Shown in pieces: positions 7,076 to 7,664 of a stretch of 7,664 bases of DNA. Position numbers and translations under genes: made by a program. The notes under the pieces were generated by a model. The model did not search any database. It was not told where the DNA came from and saw only the letters and a list, made by a program, of their open reading frames with translations. Positions within the stretch are counted from its first letter, which is position 1; every line of letters starts with the position of its first letter. The stretch comes from Curvibacter sp. (GTDB lineage: Bacteria > Pseudomonadota > Gammaproteobacteria > Burkholderiales > Burkholderiaceae_C), in NCBI GenBank assembly GCA_003500955.1, contig DNQP01000099.1, positions 1,387 to 9,050 on the forward strand, given 5' to 3'.

Positions 7076-7664
7076 TCCCGGCTTTCGATCGCCGCAGCCT
7101 TATCACCCGCCTGGTCGGTCTGTCCCTGCTGCTGCTGCTCTTCGTGCAGCTGGCTGGTTTCTTCGTGGTGCGCGACAGCATCGCGCGCAATGCGCGCATG
7201 CAGATCGCGCACGAGTTCGATACCGCCGAGAAGGTCTGGCTGCGTCTGCTGGAGCAGAACGCCGAGAAGCTGCGCCAGAGCGCGGCCCTGCTGGCTGCCG
7301 ACTACGGCTTTCGCTCGGCCGTGAGCTCGGATGATCTGGAAACCATCAGCTCCGCGCTCGAAAACCATGGCCAGCGCATCGGTGCGGCCATGACGGCCCT
7401 GCTCGATACGCAGCTCCGGGTGCGCGCTGTGAGTGCCGACGATGCGGGCCAGGGGCTGACCGACCGATTGGCCCGGCTGGCGCCCAGCCTGGCCGAGACT
7501 GCCGGCGCGGGCCAGGGCGGGCGTATCGTGGTCTACGAGGGCCGACCCTACCAGCTGGTCATGGTGCCCATGCGTGCACCCCTGCTCGTGGGCTGGGTGC
7601 TCATGGGCTTTCCCGTGGGCGCGCCGCTGGCCCAGGAGATGCAGCGGCTGCTCGACATCTGGCT
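7072..7664 (+). CDS. Membrane sensor protein with periplasmic Cache-like domain, 3'-truncated by window edge
   Basis: The frame is open from GTG 7072 to the window end, giving 197 residues. The GTG overlaps the preceding stop, and a GGGGG tract (7060-7064) lies seven nt upstream as a possible weak Shine-Dalgarno. The N-terminus has basic residues (Arg7, Arg8, Arg13), a transmembrane helix (about 14-33, with a run of Leu), then a helical stretch of periplasmic type (34-75) and LLAADYGFRSAV (73-84). This pattern, followed by NHGQRIGAAMTALLD (98-112) and GWVLMGFPVG (174-183), resembles the dCache_3-type sensor domain of Burkholderiales signalling proteins. The second membrane helix and the output domain are out of view. 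Relatives often carry HAMP plus GGDEF and/or EAL domains for cyclic di-GMP turnover, or kinase domains, so the output cannot be assigned here. Coupling to the cupredoxin gene hints at a redox or metal-related signal, which is speculative. Confidence 0.75.
   Translation, partial: MIPAFDRRSLITRLVGLSLLLLLFVQLAGFFVVRDSIARNARMQIAHEFDTAEKVWLRLLEQNAEKLRQSAALLAADYGFRSAVSSDDLETISSALENHGQRIGAAMTALLDTQLRVRAVSADDAGQGLTDRLARLAPSLAETAGAGQGGRIVVYEGRPYQLVMVPMRAPLLVGWVLMGFPVGAPLAQEMQRLLDIW

Overview
The window is a GC-rich piece of bacterial chromosome with all genes on the + strand and almost no free space. Gene order (murC-ddl-ftsQ-ftsA-ftsZ), protein sequences and base composition point to a betaproteobacterium of the Burkholderiales, most likely Comamonadaceae or a close relative. 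That placement is inferred from family resemblance, not from a marker search.

Positions 1-5463 are the distal end of the dcw (division and cell wall) cluster. It starts inside murC, at the ATP-binding P-loop, and continues with ddl (D-Ala-D-Ala ligase), ftsQ (divisome scaffold), ftsA (actin-like membrane tether) and ftsZ (tubulin-like ring GTPase). murC/ddl and ddl/ftsQ overlap by 4 nt (ATGA) and ftsQ/ftsA are 18 nt apart, so these four read as one transcription unit. A 149-nt gap precedes ftsZ. It holds a nested GC-rich inverted repeat, a perfect TTGACA hexamer without a good -10 partner, and a CAA-rich leader ending in a strong Shine-Dalgarno. ftsZ is closed off by a strong hairpin 10 nt after its stop.

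Positions 5591-7664 hold a second unit that is not part of the classical dcw cluster and stands where lpxC is often found. It encodes a DUF4394 lipoprotein, a secreted cupredoxin-like protein with an apparent His/Cys-x2-His-x2-Met copper site (the type often annotated 'methylamine utilization protein'), and the N-terminal part of a membrane sensor with a periplasmic Cache-like domain. The last two overlap by 4 nt (GTGA). The sensor's output domain lies beyond the window; similar sensors carry GGDEF/EAL or kinase domains. All three proteins are predicted to act at or outside the inner membrane, so an envelope-sensing unit is a reasonable but untested reading.

I saw no RNA genes, insertion sequences, CRISPR arrays or credible minus-strand genes. 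The long minus-strand open frames are shadows of the GC-rich coding strand. The division genes look ordinary and complete; the least explained parts are the ftsA-ftsZ gap and the downstream cassette.
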